This document shows, in pieces, positions 22,497 to 32,955 of a DNA stretch of 64,000 nucleotides. Under the pieces are notes generated by a model. It was not told the origin of the DNA. It made no database searches and saw only the letters and a list, made by a program, of their open reading frames with translations. Source of the stretch: Meghimatium bilineatum (taxonomy: Eukaryota > Mollusca > Gastropoda > Stylommatophora > Philomycidae); contig CM067309.1 of assembly GCA_034231615.1 (NCBI GenBank), positions 40,870,681 to 40,934,680 of the forward strand, read 5' to 3'. Position numbers and translations under genes: made by a program. Each line of letters starts with the position of its first letter. Position 1 is the first letter of the stretch.

Positions 22497-24016
22497 TTAG
22501 ATTGGATTAGTATCTAAGAGTGGAGCATTATCTTAGAGTGGAGCATTATCTTAGAGTGGAGCATTATCTTAGAGTGGAGCATTATCTTAGAGTGGAGCAT
22601 TATCTTAGAGTGGAGCATTATCTTAGAGTGGAGCATTATCTTAGAGTGGAGCATTATCTTAGAGTGGAGCATTATCTTAGAGTGGAGCATTATCTTAGAG
22701 TGGAGCATTATCTTAGAGTGGAGAATTATCTTAGAGTGGAGCATTATCTTAGAGTGGAGCATTATCTTAGAGTGGAGCATTATCTTAGAGTGGAGCATTA
22801 TCTTAGAGTGGAGCATTATCTTAGAGTGGATCATTATCTTAGAGTGGAGCATTATCTTAGAGTGGAGCATTATCTTAGAGTGGAGCATTATCTTAGATTG
22901 GATTAGTATCTAAGAGTGGAGCATTATCTTAGAGTGGAGCATTATCTTAGAGTGGAGCATTATCTTAGAGTGGAGCATTATCTTAGAGTGGAGCATTATC
23001 TTAGAGTGGAGCATTATCTTAGAGTGGAGCATTATCTTATAGTGGAGCATTATCTTAGAGTGGAGCATTAAATTAGAGTGGAGCATTATCTTAGAGTGGA
23101 GCATTATCTTAGAGTGGAGCATTATCTTAGAGTGGAGCATTATCTTAGAGTGGAGCATTATCTTAGAGTGGAGCATTATCTTAGAGTGGAGCATTATATT
23201 AGAGTGGAGCATTATCTTAGAGTGGAGCATTATCTTAGAGTGGAGCATTATATTAGAGTGGAGCATTATCTTAGAGTGGAGCATTATCTTAGAGTGGAGC
23301 ATTATCTTAGAGTGGAGCATTATCTCTTAGAGTGGAGCATTATCTTAGAGTGGAACATTATCTTAGAGTGGAGCATTATCTTAGAGTGGAGCATTATCTC
23401 TTAGAGTGGAGCATTATCTTAGAGTGGAGCATTATCTCTTAGAGTGGAGCATTATGTTAGAGTGGAGCATTATGTTAGAGTGGAGCATTATGTTAGAGTG
23501 GAGCATTATGTTAGAGTGGAGCATTATCTCTTAGAGTGGAGCATTATCTCTTAGAGTGGAGCATTATGTTAGAGTGGAGCATTATGTTAGAGTGGAGCAT
23601 TATCTTAGAGTGGAGCATTATCTCTTAGAGTGGAGCATTATGTTAGAGTGGAGCATTATGTTAGAGTGGAGCATTATGTTAGAGTGGAGCATTATGTTAG
23701 AGTGGAGCATTATGTTAGAGTGGAGCATTATGTTAGAGTGGAGCATTATGTTAGAGTGGAGCATTATCTTAGAGTGGAGCATTATCTTAGAGTGGAGCAT
23801 TATCTTAGAGTGGAGCATTATCTTAGAGTGGAGCATTATCTTAGAGTGGAGCATTATGTTAGAGTGGAGCATTATGTTAGAGTGGAGCATTATCTTAGAG
23901 TGGAGCATTATCTCTTCGAGTGGAGCATTATCTCTTCGAGTGGAGCATTATCTCTTAGAGAGGAGCATTATCTCTTCGAGTGGAGCATTATCTCTTAGAG
24001 AGGAGCATTATCTCCT
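22497..24016. repeat. 18-bp array (TTAGAGTGGAGCATTATC), about 83 units
   Basis: A 1.5-kb array of 18-bp units. The boundary motif CTTAGATTGGATTAGTATC occurs both at its left edge (from 22498) and again at 22893, exactly 396 bp (22 units) later, so a block including the edge was duplicated. Further right, units with GTTAGAG replace CTTAGAG in blocks, and 20-bp units with CTCTTAGAG are interspersed. The 18-bp period keeps several frames open on both strands; these are artefacts. Confidence 0.97.
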
Positions 24017-24884
24017 GTTCATTCTGAGAACATGGCCGATGTAAGTCCAACGTCTTTGTCTAATGAAGGAATATATATAGGTTTGTTTGCTTTCCTCTCT
24101 TATAGTAGTGTTAGATTTTTCAAATGGCTACAGTTTATTATTGTCGTGTGGTACAGAGATCAGTTCTGTCAAATGTGTTCTTTCCAATCTTCAGAATGGA
24201 ATACGGTAGGTAGTTAATGAGTTTGCCTCTCTTTAGGAGAGGCGTGTCCCTTTCAACCAGCAGACAACAAAATCCAATTAGGTTATATTAGGGCACACTA
24301 CCATAAAATATTAGAGGTAACAAAGACCTCAATTAATGTTTGAATGGAATACGTTTCTCATTAATAATTTCGTTACTTTTTAACCGGATTCATTACATGG
24401 TCTCAAATGGCAATCAAAAATTCTGAAAACGTGACATTCGTTTCATCAAAATAATAATTCCTATTTTTTAAAATCGGCTTTAATATGAAAGCTGTCATTA
24501 TTTTATGTAATGAAATATAGTTTTCTGTGCCAGAATATGAGCAATGACAAGTAATCTTGTCTAAAGTACGTGCACTTTATGTTTTAATCATAGATTACAA
24601 TTATGATGTGTTGTCAGCGAAACTGTTGATTGCTTCATTGTACTTTTGTTTGAGTTGATTGCTGGTTTCCAACTTTGTATGTGTTGACATCACTACGTCA
24701 TTATAATCTTCAACAGTTGTTATCGAACTCCTGCTGGTTATCAGGCAAATATTGGAAACATCAGGTAATCAAAATTAACCTTTTCATAAATACATGTTTT
24801 CTCGATAGACAGTCTGTGTAACGTGTCCATTATAGAACGTTTTCCGCATTACCACTCTGTAAGCCTCTCGGTTCTGTGCAAGCT
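24017..24884. other. No gene seen
   Basis: AT-rich sequence with no recognisable coding or repeat. Confidence 0.4.
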
Positions 24885-25110
24885 GTCAAGGGTCTTTCAG
24901 TGTCATTGTTAAGAAAGGGTAAGACGCAGAGGAGGACAAATAAAGACATGGACAGACAACATAAAGGAATGGACAGACAACATCAAGGAATGTACCGGAC
25001 AAGAATTTTTCTCACTCCTCCGCATCGTTGAAGATAGACATCGTTGAAGATAGACATCGTTGAAGATAGACATCGCTGAAGGAATCTGCGTGCTGTAACA
25101 TCCAATGTGG
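24885..25110 (+). pseudogene. LINE C-terminal tip with an internal 16-bp repeat
   Basis: Plus-strand remnant of a LINE 3' end: a 'GRRRRTNKDMDRQHK'-like stretch, tandemly doubled 'DNIKEWTDNIKE'-like codons, and 'LRAVTSNVV' at the end, matching the '...RWIDNIKEWTG..' and 'RNLRAVTSNV' pattern. In place of a single 'EDRHRW' block, the 16-bp sequence GAAGATAGACATCGTT occurs about four times (25027-25080), so this small array arose inside LINE coding sequence. Confidence 0.65.
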
Positions 25111-25264
25111 TATAAACATCCACAAATTGTTTTTCTATCTTTTTTTGCTTGTTTGCAGTAATAAGAATTTTTAACGTGTATTTAAGTTAACAATATACTG
25201 TCATATAGAAACATTGAAGGTTTACTCTTATAGAAAATATCATAATGCGGCTAATGGACTTTGA

Positions 25265-25430
25265 ACCACGACCGCTAAGATGAGACCTACTTGAACCTGG
25301 TCCACAAAGATGGCACCTACTTGAACCAGGTCCGCTGGTAACTACTGGTTTTGTTCCTAACACTCATAAGTAGCAGAAAGATACTAGTAAGTTCTATCCA
25401 AGCAGACCTGGTTCAAATCCCATTTGCTGC
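25265..25430. repeat. Possible SINE head with tRNA box B-like sequence
   Basis: 'CCTGGTTCAAATCCCATT' (about 25408-25425) fits a box B (GGTTCAAATCC). A near match, 'CCTGGTTCAAATCTCGTC', lies at about 42.03 kb. Box A was not found, so this is tentative. A tandem 'GATGRSACCTACTTGAACC' pair precedes it. Confidence 0.3.
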
Positions 25431-25734
25431 CTTATGGTTGTTAACACATAGCTACTTATTCACTATTATCACTGGCGCTGAAGTCGGCGATACCTACGCT
25501 CGGCGAAACATCCTCAACGACAGTATAGAGCAAAGCAGAGTACGGCGATGAATACTTGTAGTTTCATAGTACTTAATGTTTATATCACTACAGGGACCAT
25601 ACTACTTGTTACCTCAAACTATCCTGCTTGGAAAGAATTGCAATTTAGTCTGTGATTTTCGTAATCCAATAGGCAACACGATGATGATTATCTTGAGAAA
25701 GAGATCTGTGTGTTTATAGATCGACAGTTCTATG

Positions 25735-25850
25735 TTCGCTGAGAATGCTCTTCTTCTGCGTTGATTCTCAAACTCTTGTAGGTTAGCAGGATGCATACCG
25801 GAGGACGAAATGCGATATGTTAGGGTTTACAGCTTAGCTGTAATGTCTGT
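25735..25850 (-). repeat. Retroposon family B, minus-strand fragment
   Basis: Reads 'CTTCTTCTGCGTTGATTCTC', 'GGTTAGCAGGATGCATACCG', 'GTTTACAGCTTAGCTGTAAT', the 3' half of family B in reverse orientation. Confidence 0.75.
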
Positions 25851-26680
25851 TTTTTCTATGCCTGACACTTGTGACTTTAACCTGATTTCTGGGTCACTTT
25901 GACAGGGATTGTACAGCTAACGTTACTAAAAAAACATCCTTACTCGCATCTGATGACATGCATGAAAGGTAAACAGTTTTGTTATTATTTGCTCCCTTTA
26001 AGTATCCACGTCTGACATTGATAATATTTTTTTGGTATGAAGATTGAATATATGATTCTAATTTTCTTAAGTTTTTGCACACTTAGAGCAATTTTTTGTG
26101 AACAATCACATCCCTTACCGTTTTTCTGGACATGCCTAGACTTGTCTAATTTCATCCGTGACTGAACACTTAATATATCACAAAATGGCAATAAATACAT
26201 GCTCCGAATTTATCACACTGTTTACGTCGCCATCTTTTATTTCATATCATAATGTCGTTTATGTAGGTCAGGAAGAGGGTTGGTGCATGTCCGGTCTCTA
26301 GTATGCAAGGTCTGTGCACAGAAAACGTAAACATCATCTGAAAAGCCCATTTTTATTATTTCCGTGCCTTTCGTTGGTTGAATTGGACTATTTTTAACAT
26401 GAGACTCCAAGTATATAAATAGCGATCAACGAAAAACACAGAAATAATAAAATACGTAACGAGTGAAGTCCTAATTAATTCTGTACAGAGTTCATATTAT
26501 ACCGTCAAAGGTCACGGTTAGTACCAGTATACTTCATTGGTGGATTCCCCAAAACATAATAGGAACGTAAAAGGATGCAAACACTCTATCGTTCGAAGTT
26601 CTGGGGGGGGGGGGAGTTAAATAAATGAACATATCTATTACCAAAAGCCTTCCGTAAAACATTGTTTCGTATTTATATTA
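25851..26680. other. No gene seen
   Basis: No recognised coding region. A run of about 12 G lies near 26604. Confidence 0.4.
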
Positions 26681-26683
26681 CAG

Positions 26684-26850
26684 ATACGTAAAAGTGAATA
26701 TGTGAGACGTATTACTGTGACGTAAAAGTGAATACGTGAGACGTATTACTGTGACGTAAAAGTGAATATGTGAGACGTATTACTGTGACGTAAAAGTGAA
26801 TACGTGAGACGTATTACTGTGACGTAAAAGTGAATACGTGAGACGTATTA
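26684..26850. repeat. 34-bp array, about 5 units
   Basis: Units contain GTGACGTAAAAGTGAATAYG then TGAGACGTATTACT. Each unit carries TGACGTAA, a half-palindromic CRE-like octamer. This may be chance. A run of about 14 C follows near 26871. Confidence 0.93.
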
Positions 26851-26994
26851 TGTTTCAATTAACGGATTCCCCCCCCCCCCCCCCGAAAGAAATGGTTTCC
26901 TACGGGAGTAAAGTTCCTAGAAATTCAGAATGGATACAGTGAACAGTGGTGTAAATAATAATTACGATGAAAGTTGTGTATTTAAAGAGATAGA

Positions 26995-27540
26995 AGAGGT
27001 TTCAGTGGCAGAAGTGCATGTGTTGTAGAGGTTTCAGTGGCAGAAGTGCATGTGTGGAAGAGGTTTCAGTGGCAGAAGTGCATGTGTGGAAGAGGTTTCA
27101 GTGGCAGAAGTGCATGTGTGGAAGAGGTTTCAGTGGCAGAAGTGCATGTGTGGAAGAGGTTTCAGTGGCAGAAGTGCATGTGTGGAAGAGGTTTCAGTGG
27201 AAGAGGTTTCAGTGGCAGAAGTGCATGTGTGGAAGAGGTTTCAGTGGCAGAAGTGCATGTGTGGAAGAGGTTTCAGTGACAGAAGTGCATGTGTTGTAGA
27301 GGTTTCAGTGGCAGAAGTGCATGTGTGGAAGAGGTTTCAGTGGCAGAAGTGCATGTGTGGAAGAGGTTTCAGTGGAAGAGGTTTCAGTGGCAGAAGTGCA
27401 TGTGTGGAAGAGGTTTCAGTGGCAGAAGTGCATGTGTGGAAGAGGTTTCAGTGGCAGAAGTGCATGTGTGGAAGAGGTTTCAGTGACAGAAGTGCATGTG
27501 TTGTAGAGGTTTCAGTGGCAGAAGTGCATGTGTTGAAAGA
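26995..27540. repeat. 32-bp array, about 17 units, with higher-order structure
   Basis: Units contain GAGGTTTCAGTGGCAGAAGT then GCATGTGTGGAA. A short partial unit (GAGGTTTCAGTGGAA) and the variants GTGACAG and GTTGTAG recur in the same order in two blocks (about 27180-27300 and 27360-27510), showing block duplication. Confidence 0.95.
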
Positions 27541-27654
27541 AAAATAAGAACAATGAAGTTCTGAAATGACTGAAACTAAATGAAGGGTGGGGGTGGCTTA
27601 TAAATATCATCATAATAAGGCAATTACAGTATTCTAGAGACTTAAAGCGACACG

Positions 27655-27851
27655 ATGGTACCGAAATGCTGATTATGGAGAGAAGAGTGCCAGGAAAGAG
27701 AAGAACAGGAAGACAAAGAAGACGATGGACCAACGACATCGAAGAATGTATGCACATGTTTCTGGATATTGCAGGCCTGCTTGCCCGGAACAGAGAGGCG
27801 TTAAGAGTGTCCACGAGGAAGACAACGTTCTGGAAAGATTATGTCACTTGA
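27655..27851 (+). pseudogene. LINE C-terminal tip ('KTTFWKDYVT' type)
   Basis: Plus strand: 'MLIMERRVPGKRRTGRQRRR' followed by 'WTNDIEECM', 'GLLARNREALR' and 'TRKTTFWKDYVT' before the stop. This is the last ~65 residues of a LINE ORF2. The 39.1-39.55 kb copy belongs to the same lineage and shares 'RKTTFWKEYVT'. No stops interrupt it. The next base run (TGA-rich) has expanded into the array that follows. Confidence 0.85.
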
Positions 27852-28012
27852 AATTATGTTTCACAACCAGCTTTGCTAATGATGATATGTTTCACAACCA
27901 GCTTTGCTAATGATGATATGTTTCACAACCAGCTTTGCTAATGATGATATGTTTCACTGCCAGCTTTGCTAATGATGATATGTTTCACTGCCAGCTTTGC
28001 TAATGATGACAT
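27852..28012. repeat. 31-bp array at the LINE 3' terminus, about 5 units
   Basis: Units with TATGTTTCACWRCCAGCTTT then GCTAATGATGA. The array starts within a few bases of the LINE stop codon, and its GATGATGA part resembles the normal TGATGATGA tail of this LINE lineage. Confidence 0.92.
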
Positions 28013-28184
28013 GGGTTTCTATGATTACAAGCTGTCTGTATAAATATGGACTTCTTGTGGCTGTCAGTAATTGTTGGATAAATTCTATAATCATTATAAT
28101 CATTGTAGTATCATTCTCTCTGCATTGATTACAGACCAAATATGACACTCTTTTCCTTGCCGTATCACGTGTGTCTCTTTGTCG

Positions 28185-28390
28185 GGGGGGGGGGGTGTCT
28201 TCCTGGCGTAGTGGTTATGCCGTTCGCTTTCTGCTCAATAAGTCGTGGTTTCGTTTCACGATCGCGCCATTGTTTATAACGTGGATTTTTTCGATATCCA
28301 TAAAGATTGTCACTTGAAGCTACGGAGTTACGTGCTATGAGTGGTACTCTGAACAGGCGGAGTGCCGTTTCGTTTTGAGAGGCAAGGAAT
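28185..28390 (+). repeat. tRNA-derived SINE-like element
   Basis: A box A-like TGGCGTAGTGGTTATGC (about 28205) and a box B-like GTGGTTTCGTTTCACG (about 28246) are spaced as in a tRNA head. The body includes 'GTCACTTGAAGCTACGGAGT' and matches a minus-strand fragment at about 1640-1720. It is a head plus a body and not a functional tRNA gene, because no cloverleaf closes. Confidence 0.6.
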
Positions 28391-28484
28391 ACAATTGGGT
28401 AATTCCGGTACAATAATGTCAGTCCTCTACACATTTTCAGCCTTTTATCTCTATCCGTTTGCTACCATTCATTCACATCCTCTT

Positions 28485-28690
28485 CATACTTCTTCTAGTT
28501 CGCAGATTGTGATTATTCGGCTTCTTCGGAGTTCATTCTCAAACTCCCACTGGGTCTCTTTTATAGCAGGACAATTATTTTACTAGATTTCCAGCAGGAT
28601 GTAACCCACAGAATGGAAATGGGTTGTGTCACCGTTTTATATGTTATAATAGCGTCCCACATCCATCTTTCGCTTTAGACTCTGACTATG
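28485..28690 (-). repeat. Retroposon family B, minus-strand copy
   Basis: 'CTTCTTCGGAGTTCATTCTC', 'CCAGCAGGATGTAACCCACA', 'GAATGGAAATGGGTTGTGTC'. It contains an extra ~35-bp duplication around the GCAGGA block, which it shares with the copy at 56.76 kb, so these two belong to a subfamily. Confidence 0.8.
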
Positions 28691-28694
28691 ATAG

Positions 28695-28765
28695 TGTGGA
28701 GCGAATGGCCGTGTGGTTATAATGCTGTTTTCAGACCCTTGAGGCCCTGGGTTCAATACACGGAT
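28695..28765 (+). repeat. tRNA-like SINE head
   Basis: TGGCCGTGTGGTTATAATGC fits box A and CTGGGTTCAATACACGG fits box B, about 35 bp apart. No intact acceptor stem was recognised, so it is treated as a SINE or tRNA pseudogene. Confidence 0.45.
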
Positions 28766-28769
28766 GGGA

Positions 28770-29790
28770 CATGATGTGTTCTTTCGGAGGTACAATCAAA
28801 ATCCTTCCAGTACATTTCGCTGCGTCTGTTATGGCAAATCGGCCTTTATTTCCACAGCCCATAGCTAGCCTCCCTGCACTCCTTCAGAGGTTAAAATATA
28901 GTTACGAAATTTTTATTAAAATATTGCCTGTCTCTTCCAGAATCACATACCAATTACTTACATACGCTGTTTAGTCATTGAGGGCTTATACAACCTATTT
29001 GTTAACAAAAAAGAGAGACTCCCTGATGTAATACAAGTATTAGTAAATGAAAGTACTTGTCTTAAAATTCGGGCAAATCCTTCTCTATAATAGCCATGAG
29101 CGCTGATCTCAAACAGAGTGTAACTTAGCTGAGGCAACTACTGATTACTCATTTTGCCCATATGTTGTGCCGGCAACCAATGAAAATCACGGACAAATTT
29201 GAATCAGCCAAGATGTGAGATGTGTTTTTTTAAAAATCTACGCGGGGGACTAATTAGGAGACGGGATTGACACCGGTTAAGACTTGATCCCCTATTCCTG
29301 CAGTAAATCAGACAGATAACTAACTTGTTTCCAGACACGGAAATTCCACCCTCGCCTAAGCCTCATCCGCTGATTAGGGGGAAAAAAAGGGTCCATTCAT
29401 TTCTTTGTTCAAAGCAACATGTGACAAACATGAGGCTATTTTCTATCTTTGACGGTCGTTTCATTGATTTCTGGAAATGTGCATTCACAGTTTTGTACAA
29501 TAGGAATCTATGGGTAGGGGTTGGGGGAAAGAGACAGAGAGGGTTAAGGATAGCAATGTCGTTGAAAGGCGATATATTGAGGAAGGTGGAATAAAGAAAC
29601 GGCGGAAGGAGATATATTGACAGAGGAAAAATACGAAATATAGAACGTTGCAGGAACGAAATCGTGGAAAATCAGAATAGAGAAAAGGAAAAGTAACATT
29701 GGAAGGTGAGAGAAGAAGCATCTAAGTGAAACAAGAAAATGAGGGACGAGACCAAATAGAATAATGTCTTTATAATAATAATAAAGGAAT
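28770..29790. other. No gene seen
   Basis: Open frames of 60-110 codons without recognisable features. From 29110 to 29215 there is an ATCAGCCAAGATGTGAGATG motif related to the inverted repeat at 15.5 kb. Confidence 0.4.
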
Positions 29791-29794
29791 AGTT

Positions 29795-30025
29795 GAAATA
29801 GGGGTATGCTAATAGGGACGGGGTCACCGACGGAGCATGGCATATCCGCGCTGGGGTATGCTAATAGGGACGGGGTCACCGACCGAGCATGGTGAAGATG
29901 GCATATCCGCGCTGGGGTATGCTAATAGGGACGGGGTCATCGACCGAGCATGGTGAAGATGGCATATCCGCGCTGGGGTATGCTACTAGGGACCGGGTCA
30001 CCGACGGAGCATGGTGAAGAGAGAG
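29795..30025. repeat. ~61-bp GC-rich array, about 4 units
   Basis: Units contain GGGGTATGCTAATAGGGACG, GGGTCACCGACCGAGCATGG, TGAAGATGGCATATCCGCGCT. The first unit lacks a nine-base segment. It is distinctly more GC-rich than its surroundings. Confidence 0.93.
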
Positions 30026-30164
30026 TTGATCAGAATATCACAAGGCGCCATGGTCAACATTCTCTGGTTAAGGAAAAGAAAAAAAAATCACAATATTTCA
30101 TCATCATCTTTCTATTTTGTGACATTATCGTCATCGACATCGAATATTTGTTGCATCTGTCTTT

Positions 30165-30660
30165 CTACTTCTTAGTGCACTGTGCTAGCCTGTATGCTGT
30201 CCATCTCCTGATGTTTCTCGCCCACGTGTATCTTCGTCTGCCTTGTGCTCGCCTCCCCTCGACTCTACCTTCAAGTAATGTCTTCAAAAAGGTGTCATGT
30301 CTTTTATATCTAAAGTATTTAAATTATTTGATTTTTATGCCATTGAGTAGTTTTTCTTCATACGAATTGTTGTTATAACCACTTTGTATTCTCTTTCCAC
30401 GAGGTTCTCACTATTCTTCTATAAACGCACATCTCAAAGGCATCATTTTTGTCTTCTAGTTGTTTGTTTATTATCCATGATTCTGAGCCATACATTAATG
30501 TTGACTAGATGTAACATTTCATAGTTATCATTTATAGTTTACTTGTGATTTGTTTAAATGTTAATAGTTTCTTCCTCTCATTGATAGTACGCTTAGCCGT
30601 TTCCTATTCTCTTCATAACTTGTGTTTCACATCTACCATTATTTGTGATTATATGTTCAA
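30165..30660 (-). pseudogene. LINE C-terminal fragment, same lineage as 57.4-58.1 kb
   Basis: Nucleotide-level resemblance over about 490 bp to the minus-strand LINE at 57.55-58.05 kb: both share the region coding for 'SETWTLNKQLEDKIDAFEMW' (here with changes) and the 'FGHIKRH' and 'GRQRYKW' blocks further down. The copy is interrupted by stops and frame changes and truncated at its 5' side near 30660, where the ATTGATTCCTG array begins. Confidence 0.75.
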
Positions 30661-30945
30661 GATATTGGTTATTGATTATTTATTAATTGATTCCTGATTG
30701 ATTCTTGATTTATTGATTATTGATTAATTGATTTCTGATTGATCGATCCTAGATTGACCAGTGATTGACTGATTCCTGATTGATTCATTCTTGATGATCC
30801 TCGATTGATTGATTGATCATTGATTGATTGATTCCTGAGTTATTGATCCTTGATTGATTTTGTTCTTTTTATTGATCCTTGATTGATTTTGTTCTTTTTA
30901 TTGATCCTTGATTGATTCCTGATTGATTGATTCTTGATTAGGAAC
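30650..30945 (-). repeat. Degenerate ATTGATTCCTGATTG array: expanded tail of retroposon A
   Basis: On the minus strand the family A 3' end (...CTAATCAAGAATCAATCAATC) runs directly into about 290 bp of CAAGAATCAATCAGGAATCAATC-type repeats. The tail motif of intact family A copies is CAAGAAT, so this array is best read as tail expansion. Confidence 0.7.
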
Positions 30946-31012
30946 CAGTATCACTGCATAAAGGACATTCCTATAAATGCCCCGCTTGTCATTCCATCAT
31001 CCATCTAAAAAT
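30935..31012 (-). repeat. Retroposon family A, 3' fragment
   Basis: Minus strand: 'CGGGGCATTTATAGGAATGTCC' type sequence, 'CAGTGATACTGGTTCCTAAT', 'CAAGAATCAATCAATC'. It corresponds to about the last 75 bp of the 404-bp element and is 5'-truncated. Confidence 0.7.
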
Positions 31013-31247
31013 ATATAACCGTAGCAGATATATAAGCCAATAACTTAATAACTTCTTGCGGTAGACCACTTTATAACTTGCGTTATGCCGATGGTATCGA
31101 TCTATTGGCTGGCTCCGAATCTGAACTCCAGGAACTTCACTCAGCTGGAAGAAGTTAATCGGAAATATAAAATGAAAACTAGCATAGACAAAAGTAAGCT
31201 ATTGGGGACTAGTGGAACCAAGCAAGTTCCCACGAATATACGGGTAT

Positions 31248-32278
31248 GCGGTAGCAGTTAGCTAGTCAGTCGTTGGATCATCGACATTGCACTCCGGACA
31301 AGTCCATAGTTGCTCAGATCTTTCCTTGAGTGTATCCGACATTACACGCTGACTGACAGTCCCAGTACGTTGTTGATTGACCATCATTCTTTTTCGCCCA
31401 CGAAAACTCTCCTTTCTAGCGACATCACATTTCAAACCAAGTTCCTTTATTCTAATCATGGAACAAGAGTCATCGTCACTTGTACAGTCATTTGTTCGTG
31501 TGTTTTCCCGTAGGGCATTCAAAATATCTGACCGATCCATCGCTCCACCAACAGCCGTAGTAGCAACGTGGGCGGCCAACCTATCGGCTCTCGCATTAAC
31601 CCGGACTCCCGCGTGTCCCGGCACAAAAATAAAAATCACTGTACGCACACAGGAATTATTCACTGCATCCAGCCACTGTTCTCGAAGTACCCCGCCTGAA
31701 CTTTCACAATCATGTTCATGGAGTCACTGTGTATACATGCATGCTCGCAGACAGTCTGTGAGCAGACCCATTTCAAAGCTGTGGTCACTGCCATAATCTC
31801 CATTGTCATGTTGCTTGTCGTCTGAGCGAATGCACCACTTTCCTCTCTGATAGTCTGCCCCCACCCCCACCTTTGAGCCGTGAAGGCCCAGGAACTCCTG
31901 ATGTGTCTCTCAACCGACCCAACTGTATATATAACTATATCACCTTCCCTGGAATTCTCACTGATCAGAGCGAGCACCTCCGACTCGACCACTGTCGGAC
32001 ACCATTCCCTGCACTCTCTATTGAGTGTTATTACTCATCAGAAGGCTGTTGGATAATCTGAGGGCGCCAGACTCCATTTGGCACCAGGTAGTACATCCTC
32101 CAATCTTCACACGCTCTGTATAACGTCCTCTGCGCGCCCCATCCACGACTTTCCTCTCTTTAGTCGACTTCCTTTCACTTTGATAATTTCTGGGTGTAGA
32201 GGGTGCTCTTTATCAGCGGTGATTTTTAGGTAGTCCCGCGCCCTTCACATTTGTATTCTTTGCTCCGCAGTGGTAGCA
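31248..32278 (-). mobile_element. RNase H LINE inserted in the other LINE, 9-bp near-perfect target duplication
   Basis: The inserted body is about 31257-32269. GCGGTAGCA (31248-31256) and GTGGTAGCA (32270-32278) flank it, and the host LINE frame continues across when one copy is removed. On the minus strand it encodes the same C-terminal region as the 19.2-kb element: 'REGDIVIYTVGS' (the D of TDGS is V here), 'NMTMEIMAVT' (E changed to I), 'CIHSDSMNM', 'FVPGHAGVRVNARADRLA', 'MARIKELGLK'-like and 'LWTCPECNVDDPTTD'. A frame change near 31660 and the loss of two catalytic acids show that it is dead. The 3' end lies at the TTAGCTAG repeat near 31258. Confidence 0.88.
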
Positions 32279-32389
32279 AACTGGAAGAAGTTACCAGCTT
32301 CAAATATCTCGGGTCCCAAATATAGACATTTCTGGAAATGAGATTAAGCTAAGTCTTGAGATGGCGTTGACTGAAAATGATGTGGAAAA

Positions 32390-32955
32390 GTAAGATCAGT
32401 TTTACAGTAAAGATCAATCTATTCAGATCGCTAGTGCTAAGTAAGATCAGTTTTACAGTAAAGATCAATCTATTCAGATCGCTAGTGCTAAGTAAGATCA
32501 GTTTTACAGTAAAGATCAATCTATTCAGATCGCTAGTGCTAAGTAAGATCAGTTTTACAGTAAAGATCAATCTATTCAGATCGCTAGTGCTAAGTAAGAT
32601 CAGTTTTACAGTAAAGATCAATCTATTCAGATCGCTAGTGCTAAGTAAGATCAGTTTTACAGTAAAGATCAATCTATTCAGATCGCTAGTGCTAAGTAAG
32701 ATCAGTTTTACAGTAAAGATCAATCTATTCAGATCGCTAGTGCTAAGTAAGATCAGTTTTACAGTAAAGATCAATCTATTCAGATCGCTAGTGCTAAGTA
32801 AGATCAGTTTTACAGTAAAGATCAATCTATTCAGATCGCTAGTGCTAAGTAAGATCAGTTTTACAGTAAAGATCAATCTATTCAGATCGCTAGTGCTAAA
32901 TAAGATCAGTTTTACAGTAAAGATCAATCTATTCAGATCGCTAGTGCTAAGTATA
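32390..32955 (+). repeat. 51-bp array, 11 units, a codon-phase expansion inside the LINE
   Basis: Eleven nearly identical 51-bp units. Each is exactly 17 codons of the host LINE ('KISFTVKINLFRSLVLS'), and the last unit runs in frame into 'ILVYGCESWT'. The near absence of differences between units points to a recent or homogenised expansion. The minus strand is also open across the array, which is a side effect of the composition. Confidence 0.95.

Noticed and set aside
22514-24044. Long frames on both strands of the 18-bp array (repeats such as 'MLHSKI' and 'VEHYLR')
   Set aside because: An 18-bp stop-free unit opens frames on both strands. The 'proteins' are simple translations of the repeat.
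28185-28765. Two possible tRNA genes
   Set aside because: Box A- and box B-like segments are present, but no closed cloverleaf or acceptor stem could be drawn. Both fit SINE heads better.
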